64,000 nt of DNA from Nocardioides agri (GTDB taxonomy: Bacteria; Actinomycetota; Actinomycetes; Propionibacteriales; Nocardioidaceae), in NCBI RefSeq assembly GCF_013778305.1, contig NZ_JACEIC010000002.1, positions 1,243,708 to 1,307,707 of the forward strand, written 5' to 3'. The position numbers and the translations under genes are program-made. How positions within the stretch are numbered: the stretch's first letter is position 1; every line of letters starts with the position of its first letter. Shown here piece after piece: positions 7,203 through 16,700 of the stretch. Under the pieces are notes generated by a model, which searched no databases, had not been told where the DNA came from, and saw nothing but the letters and a program-made list of their open reading frames with translations.

Positions 7203-8588
7203 TCACCCGTAGACGGTCTCCAGGCCGTCGGTGTCCTTGCCGATCTTGCGGGCGAGGTAGAGCCCCTCGAGCGCGAGCTCGATCGCACCGGCGCGCTGGC
7301 CGTCGTTGGTGGCGCCCAGGCGGTCGCACACCTCGTCGTAGAGCTCGGACTCGCCGAGCACCGGCAGGCCGGTGAGGAACTCGCGGGCGGTGACCCGCTC
7401 CCCGGTCGTGACCATCGCGCCCGACTCGATGGCGTCGACGAGCAGCGCGAAGTCGAGCCCGCGGAAGTGCTGGCGCACGGTCTCGGCGGTGGCGGTCCGG
7501 AGCAGGTGGGTGAGCACCTCGGTCTCGCGGCCCTCCTCGCCGGTCTCGAACTCGATCTTGCCGCCGAGCACGTCGACCGCGGTCTCGAGGTCGACCACCC
7601 GGGCGACCGGCTCCGCCTCGCCCTGCACCGTGGCCCGGTGCAGCGCGGCGGCGGCGATCGTCTCGGCGCCCGCGATCGAGAAGCGCGCGGAGACGCCCGA
7701 GCGCTGGTCGACCGACGAGGACTCGCGCAGGTTGCGGGTGAAGCGCGCCAGGATCTCGACGAGGTGGTCGGGCACGTCGGCGACCAGGTGCGCCTCCTGC
7801 CGGATGACGGCGACCTCGTCGTCGAGCTCGGTCGGGTAGTGCGTGCGGATCTCGGCCCCGAAGCGGTCCTTGAGCGGCGTGATGATCCGGCCGCGGTTGG
7901 TGTAGTCCTCGGGGTTGGCGCTGGCGACGACGAGCACGTCGAGGGGCAGCCGCAGGACGTAGCCGCGGATCTGGATGTCGCGCTCCTCCATCACGTTGAG
8001 CATCGCGACCTGGATGCGCTCGGCGAGGTCGGGCAGCTCGTTGATCGCGACGATCCCGCGGTGGCTGCGCGGGATCAGCCCGAAGTGGATGGTCTCGGGG
8101 TCACCGAGCGACCGGCCCTCCGCGACCTTCATCGGGTCCACGTCGCCGATCAGGTCCGCGACGCTGGTGTCGGGGGTCGCCAGCTTCTCGGCGTACCGCT
8201 CGTCGCGGTGCTGCCAGGAGATGCGCAGGTCGTCGCCGTAGGTGGCGGCCGCCTGCTGCGAGGTGACGGTGATCGGGTCGTAGGGATGCTCGCCGAGCTC
8301 GGAGCCGGAGATCACCGGCGTCCACTCGTCGAGCAGGCCGACCAGGGTGCGCAGCAGCCGGGTCTTGCCCTGGCCGCGCTCGCCGAGCAGCACCACGTCG
8401 TGGCCGGCGATGAGGGCCCGCTCGAGCTGCGGGATGACGGTGTCGTCGAAGCCGTGCAGGCCGGGCCACGGGTCGCGGCCCTCGCGCAGCGCGGCGAGCA
8501 GGTTGTCGCGGATCTCCTCGCGCAGGTGCTTCTGGACGTGGCCGGAGGCACGCAGCTCTCCGACCGTGCTGATGGAGGGAGCAGTCAC
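7203..8588 (-). CDS. MoxR-type AAA+ ATPase
   Basis: A 461-residue AAA+ ATPase. Walker A is GERGQGKTR; the Walker B strand reads GIVAINELPDL, with Asn in place of the usual Asp before Glu, and the sensor-1 region is VVASANPEDYTNRGR. The overall plan resembles the magnesium-chelatase I / MoxR branch, with an extended insertion carrying DLIGDVDPMKV (the helix-2 insert region). It is the promoter-proximal gene of an operon with the VWA protein and divergent from YchJ, 41 bases apart. It likely powers remodelling of a client bound through the VWA partner. Client unknown. Confidence 0.87.
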   Translation of the reverse strand: MTAPSISTVGELRASGHVQKHLREEIRDNLLAALREGRDPWPGLHGFDDTVIPQLERALIAGHDVVLLGERGQGKTRLLRTLVGLLDEWTPVISGSELGEHPYDPITVTSQQAAATYGDDLRISWQHRDERYAEKLATPDTSVADLIGDVDPMKVAEGRSLGDPETIHFGLIPRSHRGIVAINELPDLAERIQVAMLNVMEERDIQIRGYVLRLPLDVLVVASANPEDYTNRGRIITPLKDRFGAEIRTHYPTELDDEVAVIRQEAHLVADVPDHLVEILARFTRNLRESSSVDQRSGVSARFSIAGAETIAAAALHRATVQGEAEPVARVVDLETAVDVLGGKIEFETGEEGRETEVLTHLLRTATAETVRQHFRGLDFALLVDAIESGAMVTTGERVTAREFLTGLPVLGESELYDEVCDRLGATNDGQRAGAIELALEGLYLARKIGKDTDGLETVYG

Positions 8589-8629
8589 GTCATCACGCTA
8601 CTGCGGCCGCGCAACCGTAATCTTCGGTC

Positions 8630-8995
8630 ATGGCCCTCCAGCAGCCCTGCCCGTGCGGCTCCGGCACGTCGTACGACGCCTGCTGCGGGCGCCTGCACCG
8701 GGGCGCGGCCCTCGCGCAGACCCCGGAGGAGCTGATGCGGTCGCGCTACGCGGCGTACGCCGTGGGAGACCTCGACCACGTGTTCCGCACCTGGCACCCG
8801 CGCACCCGGCCCGACGACCTCGCCGCCGACCCGGGCCTGACGTGGACCGGTCTCGAGATCCTCGGCGCGGGCGCGGACTGGGTGGAGTTCACGGCGTCCT
8901 TCGAGCGCAACGGAGTGCCCGGCCAGATGCACGAGCGCAGCAGCTTCGAGCAGCGCGGCGGCCGGTGGGTCTACGTCGACGGCGACCTCACGTGA
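8630..8995 (+). CDS. YchJ-family protein (SEC-C zinc motif plus NTF2-like)
   Basis: A 121-residue protein that opens with the SEC-C zinc-binding signature CPCGSGTSYDACCGRLH, followed by LMRSRYAAYAVGDLDHVFRTWHP. This combination defines the YchJ/UPF0225 family; the rest is a small NTF2-like fold ending RWVYVDGDL. Biochemical role unknown. The next gene starts with a GTGA overlap at 8992-8995. Confidence 0.88.
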   Translation: MALQQPCPCGSGTSYDACCGRLHRGAALAQTPEELMRSRYAAYAVGDLDHVFRTWHPRTRPDDLAADPGLTWTGLEILGAGADWVEFTASFERNGVPGQMHERSSFEQRGGRWVYVDGDLT

Positions 8996-9516
8996 GCCTC
9001 CTGGTCCGCGAGCGGCGGCCGGAGGACGTGCCGCTCCTCGCGCAGGCGCTGGCCGAGCAGCAGGCCGCGACCCAGTACCCCGTCCGCTGGCCGCTGCCGA
9101 TCCCGGTCGAGGACTTCCTCGTGCGGCCCGGCGAGGAGCGAGCGTGGGTGGCAGAGGTCGAGGGCCGGGTCGTCGGGCACGTGGCGGTCCACACGCTGGG
9201 CGACGGGCTGCGCGGGCCGTTCCTCGATGCGCTCGGCACCGATGAACTCGCCGAGCTGGCCGTGCTCTTCGTCGCCGGCGACGTCGTCGGCACCGGGGTC
9301 GGCGGTCGGCTCCACGACACCGCTGTCGAGTGGATCCGGGCGTCGGGACGCCGGCCGGTGCTGGACGTCGTACCCGTCCACGCTCGCGCGGTCGCGGTCT
9401 ACCGGCACCGCGGCTGGCAGGTCGTCGGCGAGGTGCAGCCGGTGTGGCTGGCCGAGGACTTCCCGACGCTGGTCCTGATGGCCCTCAGCGCCCGTCCGCC
9501 AGCGGCACGACCATGA
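8992..9516 (+). CDS. GNAT-family N-acetyltransferase
   Basis: A 174-residue acetyltransferase of the GNAT fold. The acetyl-CoA region reads LAVLFVAGDVVGTGVGGRLHDTAVEWIRASGR, in which G-T-G-V-G-G stands for the usual R/Q-x-x-G-x-G/A loop, and VYRHRGWQVVGE is the typical last strand-helix. The Arg normally found in the Q/R-x-x-G-x-G signature is not obvious. The GTG at 8992 overlaps the YchJ stop, indicating coupled translation. Its 3' end runs 32 bases into the convergent universal stress gene. Substrate unknown. Confidence 0.82.
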   Translation: MSLLVRERRPEDVPLLAQALAEQQAATQYPVRWPLPIPVEDFLVRPGEERAWVAEVEGRVVGHVAVHTLGDGLRGPFLDALGTDELAELAVLFVAGDVVGTGVGGRLHDTAVEWIRASGRRPVLDVVPVHARAVAVYRHRGWQVVGEVQPVWLAEDFPTLVLMALSARPPAARP

Positions 9517-10348
9517 CGGGGCACTTCGCGTGCTCGACCACGATCTGCGCGACCGAGCCGTTCACCAGCGCGGAGAGCCGGCCGCCGCGGTGGGCGCCGA
9601 GGACGACGAGGTTCATCCGCTCCGAGGCGTGGATGAGCTCCTCGTCGACCAGCCCGGACGCCACGAGCAGCCGGGCGCGCACGTCGGGGTACTTCTCGGC
9701 GAGACCGCTCAGCGGCTCGGACGCCCGCAGCCGGAGCTCCTCCGCCGTCTCGTAGGCGGAGATGCCGCGTGGTCCGTGCAGGATCGTCAGCGGCAGGTCG
9801 TGCAGCGAGGCCTGCAGGTAGGCGTGCTCGACGGTCGCGAGCGACGAGGGACTGCCGTCGGCGCCGACGAGCACGCCGTGCCGCACGGCCCCGAGGTCGG
9901 TCGGCCGGACCACCACGACCGGGCAGGCCGCGTGCCGGATGACCGCCACGCCGACCGAGCCCAGCAGCAGGCTGGCGACCGGGCCGCGACCGCGGGAGCC
10001 GAGCACCAGCAGGTGGGCGTGCTCGGCGAGCTCGAGCAGCATCGTCCGGGGGTCCGCCGTCCAGGCGGCTTGGTGGACGACCAGGCCGGGCGCCTTGGCC
10101 GCGACGTGGTCACTGGCCCACTTGAGCATGCCGGCCGCGTCCTCGTGCAGTGCCGCGATGACGACCGGCGCGGTCGAGGTCATGGGGTCGGCCCAGACGT
10201 GGTGGAGCTCGTCGATCCCGTGCGCCAGCGTCAGCTGGCGGTGCTCACGAACGGCTTGCTCGATCGCCCAGTCGAGGGCACGCTCCGCGGACGGGGAGCC
10301 GTCCAGCCCCACCACGATCGTGCCCGGCGGGATGAGGTTCTTGGTCAT
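9485..10348 (-). CDS. Universal stress protein, two tandem UspA domains
   Basis: A 287-residue tandem Usp protein. Domain 1 spans about 1-148 and domain 2 about 153-287. Both carry the ATP-binding G-x2-G-x9-G-S loop: GSRGRGPVASLLLGSV and GAHRGGRLSALVNGSV, so nucleotide binding is expected in both. In Mycobacterium, tandem Usp proteins of this size are induced by hypoxia and nitric oxide under DosR. Context agrees: the promoter region is shared with a flavin-binding protein gene that leads into a DosS-like kinase, and a DosR-like palindrome lies 56 bases upstream of this start. Confidence 0.9.
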   Translation of the reverse strand: MTKNLIPPGTIVVGLDGSPSAERALDWAIEQAVREHRQLTLAHGIDELHHVWADPMTSTAPVVIAALHEDAAGMLKWASDHVAAKAPGLVVHQAAWTADPRTMLLELAEHAHLLVLGSRGRGPVASLLLGSVGVAVIRHAACPVVVVRPTDLGAVRHGVLVGADGSPSSLATVEHAYLQASLHDLPLTILHGPRGISAYETAEELRLRASEPLSGLAEKYPDVRARLLVASGLVDEELIHASERMNLVVLGAHRGGRLSALVNGSVAQIVVEHAKCPVMVVPLADGR

Positions 10349-10404
10349 ACCTCACCTTCCGCCCGCGCACCCGCGCGGCCCAGCCCCGAACGCCCCAGGA
10401 TCTC

Positions 10405-10418
10405 GGGACCAACGGCCC
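10405..10418. promoter_or_regulatory. Candidate DosR/DevR box between usp and PPOX genes
   Basis: GGGAC-CAAC-GGCCC fits the GGRC-N4-GKCC pattern shared by three other palindromes in this region and resembles the mycobacterial DosR box core GGGAC-N4-GTCCC, with one departure (G for T). It sits 56 bases upstream of the usp start and 57 upstream of the PPOX GTG, almost midway in the divergent promoter. Binding is inferred from pattern and context. Confidence 0.6.
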
Positions 10419-10475
10419 TCCACCGCCCGCTGCCGGGGGCGCAGCATGGTCGGAACACCGACCGAGGAGGCAGCC

Positions 10476-10916
10476 GTGCAGGAAGCCATCGAGCTCACAC
10501 ATGACCAGTGCGAGCGGCTGCTCCGAGCCGGCATCACCGGCCGGGTGGCCCTGTCCACCCCCGACGGCCCGCACATCGTGCCGGTCAACTACTCCGTGGT
10601 CGGCGAGGCGGTGGTGCTGCGCACCTCGCCGTACAGCCTGCTCGGCACCTACGGCCGGGGCGCCATGCTCGCCTTCGAGGTCGACGGCGTCGACCACGAG
10701 CGGTGGCGTGGGTGGAGCGTGGTGGCCAGGGGCCGTGCCTCTGCGGTCACCGACCCCGTCGAGCTGGAGCAGATCCACGAGACCTGGGAGCCTCGACCGT
10801 GGGCCGCCGGCGCCCGCCACCTGCACCTGCGGATCCCGTGGACGGAGCTCAGCGGCCGCCAGATCGGCGCGGGCTGGGACCCGCTGCAGCAGCTGCCGGT
10901 GCGCCGCGCCGTGTGA
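10476..10916 (+). CDS. PPOX-family flavin-binding protein (nitroreductase-like)
   Basis: A 146-residue pyridoxamine-phosphate-oxidase-like split-barrel protein: CERLLRAGITGRVALSTPDGPHIVPVNYSVVGEAVVLRTSPYSLL followed by AMLAFEVDGVDHERWRGWSVVARG. The same family is common in the mycobacterial DosR regulon. The GTG at 10476 is preferred over an in-frame ATG at 10446 because GAGGAGG lies five bases before the GTG. The DosS-like kinase begins 22 bases after the stop, so the two are probably co-transcribed from the promoter shared with usp. The real reaction is unknown; FMN or F420 is the expected cofactor. Confidence 0.8.
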   Translation: MQEAIELTHDQCERLLRAGITGRVALSTPDGPHIVPVNYSVVGEAVVLRTSPYSLLGTYGRGAMLAFEVDGVDHERWRGWSVVARGRASAVTDPVELEQIHETWEPRPWAAGARHLHLRIPWTELSGRQIGAGWDPLQQLPVRRAV

Positions 10917-10938
10917 GCCGTTGCGGCAGACTGGCCGG

Positions 10939-12495
10939 GTGGACAGCGACGCCGCCCTTCCCGACTCCACCCGTACCCTCCTCGACGCGGTCGCGGCCAT
11001 CTCCTCCGACCTCGACCTGCACAGCGTGCTCTCGCGGATCGTCGAGGCGGCGACCCGGCTGACCGAGGCCCGGTACGGCGCGCTCGGGGTGATCGGCGAC
11101 CAGTCGGCGCTCGTCGAGTTCGTGACCACCGGCCTGTCCGCCGCGGAGCACGCGGCGATCGGCGAGCTGCCCCACGGGCGCGGAATCCTCGGGCTGCTCA
11201 TCCGCCACCCGGTCCCGATCCGGCTCGACGACCTGACGCAGCACCCGGACGCGACCGGCTTCCCACCCAACCACCCGGCGATGAGCAGCTTCCTCGGCGT
11301 GCCCGTCCGCATCCGGGGCACCGTCTTCGGCAACCTCTACCTCACCGAGAAGGCCGGTGGGCAGTCGTTCACCGAGCAGGACGAGCTGCTGGTCGGGTCG
11401 CTCGCGACCACGGCGGGGTTCGTGATCGACAACGCCCGCGCCTACGGCCTCAGCGAGCGGCGGCGCCAGTGGCTGGAGGCCGCCGCCGAGCTCGACGAGG
11501 CCGTGCAGCCGCCGGTCGACCTCGCCGCGGCCCTGCAGGCGGTCGCCCGCACGGCGCAGACCGTCGGCAGTTCCGTGGCGGTGGCGGCGACGATCACCGG
11601 CGCGGACGGCCGGGCGCAGACCGCCACCGCCCCCGGCGACCGTGCCGCGCTCGACACCGCGATCGACCTCGTCGCCGTGCAGCCCCTGACCGAGCCGACC
11701 GAGCTGTCCGTGGGGGGCTACGACGCCTTCGCCGTCCCCTTGCGCACGCACCTCGTCGGCCGGGGCCTGCTGATCGCGTTCTACCCGCCCGGCAGCCGGC
11801 CGCTCGCGGTGGAGGAGCGCGAGCTGTTCGTGTCCTTCGGCGAGCACGCGGCGCTGTCGCTCGACCGCGCCCAGGGCATCGACGACCGGGCCGAGCTGGC
11901 CGTCACCTCCGACCGCGAGCGGATCGCGCGCGACCTGCACGACCTCGTGATCCAGCGCCTCTTCGCCACCGGCCTCCAGCTGCAGCGCGCCGAGACGCGC
12001 AGCGGCGACGTCGAGGTCACCGAGATCGTCCGGCAGGCCGTCGACGCGCTCGACGGCACCATCCGCGACATCCGCGGCACGATCTTCGAGCTCCAGCACC
12101 AGAGCAGCGGCACGTCGCTGCGCGCCGACCTGCGCAGGCTGGTCAAGGAGTACGCGCCGCTGCTGAAGTTCGCGCCGCACGTGCACACCTCGGGCCCCGT
12201 CGACACGGCCGTGCCGCCCGAGGTGCGCGACCAGCTGCTGCCCGTGCTCCGCGAGGCACTGTCCAACCTGGCCCGGCACGCCGCCGCCAACCACGCCGAC
12301 GTCGAGGTCGTCATCGAGGACGGCGAGCTGCGGCTGACCGTCGACGACGACGGCGTCGGGATCGGCGAGGTCAGCCGCGAGAGCGGGCTGCGCAACGCGC
12401 GCCGGCGGGCCGAGGCACTGGGCGGTCGTCTCGAGCTGTCGCGGCGCGCCCCGCACGGCACGTCGTTCGTGTGGCGGGTGCCGCTAGCCCGCTGA
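10939..12495 (+). CDS. devS: DosS/DevS-like GAF sensor histidine kinase
   Basis: A 518-residue soluble kinase: GAF-A at about 25-165, GAF-B at about 180-315, HisKA_3 with DRERIARDLHDLVIQRLF (phospho-acceptor H334) and a C-terminal ATPase domain (VDDDGVGIG). GAF-A contains TGFPPNHPAMSSFLGVPVRIRGTVFGNLYLTEK, closely matching the haem-binding GAF of mycobacterial DosS/DosT. H112 of NHPAM falls where the DosS proximal haem ligand H149 is expected once the shorter N-terminus is allowed for. It probably senses O2, NO, CO or redox through haem and phosphorylates the DosR-like regulator encoded convergently; the genes overlap by 12 bases. Start is GTG. Confidence 0.9.
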   Translation: MDSDAALPDSTRTLLDAVAAISSDLDLHSVLSRIVEAATRLTEARYGALGVIGDQSALVEFVTTGLSAAEHAAIGELPHGRGILGLLIRHPVPIRLDDLTQHPDATGFPPNHPAMSSFLGVPVRIRGTVFGNLYLTEKAGGQSFTEQDELLVGSLATTAGFVIDNARAYGLSERRRQWLEAAAELDEAVQPPVDLAAALQAVARTAQTVGSSVAVAATITGADGRAQTATAPGDRAALDTAIDLVAVQPLTEPTELSVGGYDAFAVPLRTHLVGRGLLIAFYPPGSRPLAVEERELFVSFGEHAALSLDRAQGIDDRAELAVTSDRERIARDLHDLVIQRLFATGLQLQRAETRSGDVEVTEIVRQAVDALDGTIRDIRGTIFELQHQSSGTSLRADLRRLVKEYAPLLKFAPHVHTSGPVDTAVPPEVRDQLLPVLREALSNLARHAAANHADVEVVIEDGELRLTVDDDGVGIGEVSRESGLRNARRRAEALGGRLELSRRAPHGTSFVWRVPLAR

Positions 12496-13149
12496 GCCCG
12501 GGTCCCTGTCGAGCAGTCGGCTGGCGAGCACCGCGGCCTGGGTGCGCCGCTCGAGGCCGAGCTTGGCGAGGATGCTCGAGACGTAGTTCTTGACAGTCTT
12601 CTCGGCCAGGAACATCCGTTCGCCGATCTGTCGGTTGGTCAGCCCCTCCGCGATCAGCCCGAGCAGCTTGAGCTCCTGCTCGGTGAGCTCGGCGAGCTCG
12701 GGGGCGACGGTCGCGGCGGGGTGCCGCACCCGCTCGAGGACGGTCGCGGTCATCGCCGGGTCGATGAGCGAGTTGCCGGCCGCCACCTGACGCACCGCGT
12801 CGACGAGGTCGGACCCCCGGATCTGCTTGAGCACGTAGCCCGACGCCCCGGCCATGATCGCCGAGAAGAGCGCCTCGTCGTCGTCGTAGGAGGTGAGGAT
12901 CAGCCCGTGGATGCTCGGGTCGACGGCCCTGACCGTGCGGCACACCTCGATGCCGGAGCCGTCGGGCAGCCGGGCGTCGAGCACGGCGACGTCGGGCCGC
13001 AGCGCCGGGATCCGGCTCGCCGCCTCGACCGCCGAACCGGAGTCGCCGACGACCTCGATGTCGTCGTGGCTCTCCAGCAGCGCGCGGAGCCCCTCGCGCA
13101 CGACCTCGTGGTCGTCCAGCAGGTACACGCGAACGATCCCGTCGGTCAT
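12484..13149 (-). CDS. devR: DosR/DevR-like NarL-family response regulator
   Basis: A 221-residue regulator: receiver domain 1-125 with acidic D12-D13, phospho-acceptor D58 (VAVLDARLPDGSGIEVCR) and K in GYVLKQIRG, then a LuxR-type HTH (LTEQELKLLGLIAEGLTNRQIGERMFLAEKTVKNYVSSILAKLGLERRTQAA). The HTH and linker are nearly those of M. tuberculosis DosR, including the FLAEKTVKNYVS recognition region, so similar DNA targets are expected. GGGAC-N4-GTCC-type palindromes do occur in this neighbourhood, including one 37 bases upstream of its own start. Confidence 0.92.
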   Translation of the reverse strand: MTDGIVRVYLLDDHEVVREGLRALLESHDDIEVVGDSGSAVEAASRIPALRPDVAVLDARLPDGSGIEVCRTVRAVDPSIHGLILTSYDDDEALFSAIMAGASGYVLKQIRGSDLVDAVRQVAAGNSLIDPAMTATVLERVRHPAATVAPELAELTEQELKLLGLIAEGLTNRQIGERMFLAEKTVKNYVSSILAKLGLERRTQAAVLASRLLDRDPGSAG

Positions 13150-13186
13150 GCCCCTTTCCTATCAGGTGGGCGGCCCTGTGCACCCC

Positions 13187-13200
13187 GGGACGAAGGTCCT
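13187..13200. promoter_or_regulatory. Candidate DosR/DevR box between devR and flavodoxin gene
   Basis: GGGAC-GAAG-GTCCT: the core GGAC-N4-GTCC is perfectly symmetric. It lies 37 bases upstream of the devR start and 61 upstream of the flavodoxin ATG in the divergent space, so it could serve autoregulation, the flavodoxin gene or both. Confidence 0.6.
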
Positions 13201-13261
13201 GTTCCGCTCCCGTCGTTCGACCCTGCCGGCCGCACGGGCGGCGGAGGAGCGTGGAGGCATC

Positions 13262-13783
13262 ATGAAGGCACTGGTCGTCTACGAGTCCTTGTTCGGCAAC
13301 ACCGAGAAGATCGCCCGGGAAGTGGCCTCCGGGCTCGAGCGCAGCGGGGCTGACGTGACCGTCGCCCCGGTCGGCTCGGTCGACCCGGTCGACCTCGCGG
13401 CGTACGACGTCGTCGTCGCCGGCTCCCCCACCCATGCGTTCTCGATGCCCCGGTCGGTCACCCGTGCCGACGCCGTCCGGCACGGCGCCGACCGCGCCTG
13501 CGAGGGCCCCGGCCTCCGGGAGTGGATCGAGCACCTCGAGCCCCAGGTCGGCGCCCGGCCGACGTTCGCCGTGTTCGACACGCGCCGCGACGCGCGGTCC
13601 CGGCACCTGACCGGCTCGGCCGCCCGCTCCGCCACCCGCGCCCTGCGCCGCCGGCACCGGGCGCTCGCCGACGTGCCTGCCTCGTTCTACGTCGGCGGCA
13701 CCTCCGGGCCGCTCCTGCCCGGCGAGGCCGTCCGTGCCCGCGCCTGGGGCAGCAGGCTCGCGGGCTGCGCGCGGACCCAGTGA
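13262..13783 (+). CDS. Flavodoxin-like protein
   Basis: A 173-residue flavodoxin-fold protein. The N-terminal phosphate-binding loop is YESLFGNTEKIAREVASGL, and VVVAGSPTHAFSMPRSVTRADA forms the second FMN-facing loop. The C-terminal third is Arg-rich and less typical. GGAGG four bases before ATG supports the start. Flavodoxins carry electrons via FMN; placement beside the DosRS-like pair and the cytochrome bd operon suggests a role in low-oxygen electron flow, which is inference. The next gene is convergent, 12 bases away. Confidence 0.82.
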   Translation: MKALVVYESLFGNTEKIAREVASGLERSGADVTVAPVGSVDPVDLAAYDVVVAGSPTHAFSMPRSVTRADAVRHGADRACEGPGLREWIEHLEPQVGARPTFAVFDTRRDARSRHLTGSAARSATRALRRRHRALADVPASFYVGGTSGPLLPGEAVRARAWGSRLAGCARTQ

Positions 13784-13795
13784 GCGCCGCCGGGC

Positions 13796-16700
13796 TCAGC
13801 CGAGGCTGAGCACCCGGTCGACGCGGTCGAGCCCCGCCTCGGCGTGGGTGATCCACACGACCGAGCGCACACCGCCCGAGGAGAGCACCTCGGCGGCGAG
13901 GTCCTCGGCCGTCGCCCGGTCGAGGTGGGCGGCCGGCTCGTCGAGCACCAGCACCGACTGGTCGGCGAGCAGCGAGCGGGCGATCGCGATCCGGGCGCGC
14001 TCGCCGCCCGACACCTGCGCGTGCCCGTCACCGAGCCAGCTGTCCAGGCCGTCGGGCAGCGCGTCGAGCCACGGGCCGAGCGCCGCGGCGCGCAGCGCCG
14101 CCTCGACCTCGGCGTCGGTGGCCCCCGGGCGGGCGAGCCGGACGTTCTCACCGAGCGTGGTGGCGAACACGTGCGGGTCGTCGTCGACCAGCCCGACGGT
14201 CCGGCGTACGTCGTCGAGCGCCAGGTCCGGCAGCGCCGCGCCGCCCAGCGAGACCGTGCCGCGCACGGGGTCGGCGAAGCGCAGGAGAAGCGCGGCGAGG
14301 GTGCTCTTGCCCGACCCGGTCGGCCCGACCACGGCGACCCGCTCCCCGACGCCGAGGCCCAGCGAGAGGTCGCGGAGCACCTCGCGGCCGTCCCACGCGG
14401 CCGCCACCCCGTCGACGCTGACCGCGGACCCGGGGACCGGCACCGGCGCAGCCGGCGAGGTCACGACCGGTGCGCGCGAGGACAGCGCCTGCAGACGCGA
14501 CTCCGCGGCCCGGGTCCGGCTGGCGAGCGCGCCGGCGTCGGCCAGCCCGGCGGCCACCTCGCCGAGCGCCAGTGGCAGCAGCACCAGCAGGGCCAGCATC
14601 GGACCGGACACCTCGCCGGGGAGCAGCCACGCTGCCGCGGCCACGCCGACGCCCGAGCCCAGCAGCACCAGTGCTCGGCCCGACGCCGCCCAGGTGGCGG
14701 CGGCTACGGTACGGCGGCCGAGCGCCTCGGCGAGATCGGTCACGCGGGCGACGGCTCGCTCCTCGGCCTGCCACATCGTCAGCTCGCCCGCGGCCTGCGT
14801 CGCCTCGACCACCGCCTCTGAGAGCTCGGCGCGGATCGCGACGGCGGAGGTCTCCGCGCGGGCGGCGCCGGCCCGCGCGAGCCCGAAGGCGACCGCGCCC
14901 AGGGCGCAGACGCCGAGCACGACCGGCGCCACGACCGGGGCCGCCACCAGCGCCACCAGCACCGCGAGGGATCCGCAGATCGCGAACCCACGCACCGGCA
15001 TCCGGACCCGCAGCTCGCGGTCCACCACCGCGTCGACGTCGTCGACCACGGCCGCCAGCACGTCGCCTCGCCGCCTGCCGAGCGCACCCGGGACGAGCGG
15101 CACGACCGCGTCGTAGACCGCCACCCGGCGGTCGGCGAGCAGCCCGAGCGCGACGTCGTGGGACCGCAGCCGCTCGGCGTAGCGCAGCACCGGACGCGCG
15201 ATGCCGAACGTGCGCACCGCGACGATCGCGACCAGCAGCGTCAGGATCGGCGGCTCGTACGACGCCTGCACGATGAGCCACCCCGCGGTCGCCGTCAGCG
15301 CCACCCCCGAGGCGGACGCGAGACCGCCGAGCACCGTCGGCAGTCCGAGCCCGTGGCGCCGCGGCGACGTCGGGTCGCCCGGTGGCACCGGCCGGGCTGC
15401 GACGGACACGGGTCGCGCGGGCACCACCGGCGCAGGAGCGGGCAGGGTGACCACGCGGTCCGCCAGCTCGGCCAGGGCCGGACGGTGGGCGACCACGACG
15501 ACCGCGCTGCGCCGGCCGAGCTCGCGCACGGTCTCGGCGACCACCCGCTCGGTGTCGGGGTCGAGGTGGGCCGTCGGCTCGTCGAGCAGCACGTAGGGAC
15601 GGTCGGCGAGGACCACCCGGGCCAGCGCGAGCCGGGCCCGCTCGCCGGCGGAGAGCGTGGTGCCGTCCTCGCCGAGCAGGGTGTCGGGCGCGACCGGCAG
15701 CGCGACCGCGCGGAGCGCCTCGACGATCGCGCGGTCGCTCGCCCCGGGCACCGCGAGGCGCAGGTTGTCGGCGACCGTGCCGCCCACGAAGACCGGCCGC
15801 TGCGGCAGCCACGCGATCGCGTCGCGGCCCGGTCCGCGCGCGGTGCCGGAGGTCGGCTCGAGCAGGCCCGCGAGCACCGCCAGCAGCGTGGACTTCCCGC
15901 AGCCGGACGGCCCGGTGACCGCCAGCACGCCCCGGTCCGGCACGGCGAGCGAGACGTCGTCGAGGGCGGGCACCACGCGGCCCGGGTGGACGACGGACAC
16001 GTGGTCCACCCCGAGCGCGCCCGGCCGGCGCACCGGCGTCACGTGGTCGGCGTCGGCGAGCGCGCTCGCCGCCTCGAACGTCGCGACCCCCTCGGCGGCG
16101 GCGTGGAACTCCTGGCCCACCCGGCGCAGCGGCCAGTACGCCTCGGGGGCGAGCAGCAGCACGACCAGCGCGGTCTCGAGGTCGAGGTCACCGTGCGACA
16201 GGCGGATGCCGATCGTCACCGCCACCAGCGCGACCGAGAGCGTCGCCACGAGCTCGAGCACGGCCGAGGACGCGAACGCGATCCGCAGCGTCTCCAGGGT
16301 CCGGCGGCGGTAGCGGTCGGTGACCGCCCGGATCGTCGCCGACTGGGCCTCGGCCCGGCGGAACGCGACCAGCGTCGGCAGCCCCCGCACGACGTCGAGG
16401 AAGTGGCCCGACAGCGAGGCCAGCGCGCGCCACTGGGCCTGCGCGCGGTCGCGGGTCGCCAGGCCGACGAGGATGCCGAAGACCGGGACCAGCGGCAGCG
16501 TGACGAGCACGATCAGCGCGCTCATCGGGTCCTGGGTGGCGATCGCGACCAGGGTGACGCAGGGCAGCACGCCCGCGAGCACCAGCGCCGGCACGTAGCG
16601 GGTGAGGTAGGGCTCGGCGGCGCTCGCGCCGCGGGTCGCGAGGCTGGCCAGCTCGCCGGTCTGCCGGCCGGCGCCGCCGTCGCGGAGGATCGCGCGGACC

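Noticed and set aside
13794..13811. GCTCAGC/GCTGAGC hairpin as terminator of the flavodoxin gene.
   Set aside because: The stem overlaps the last codons of cydDC and is only 7 bp; it may be just coding sequence.
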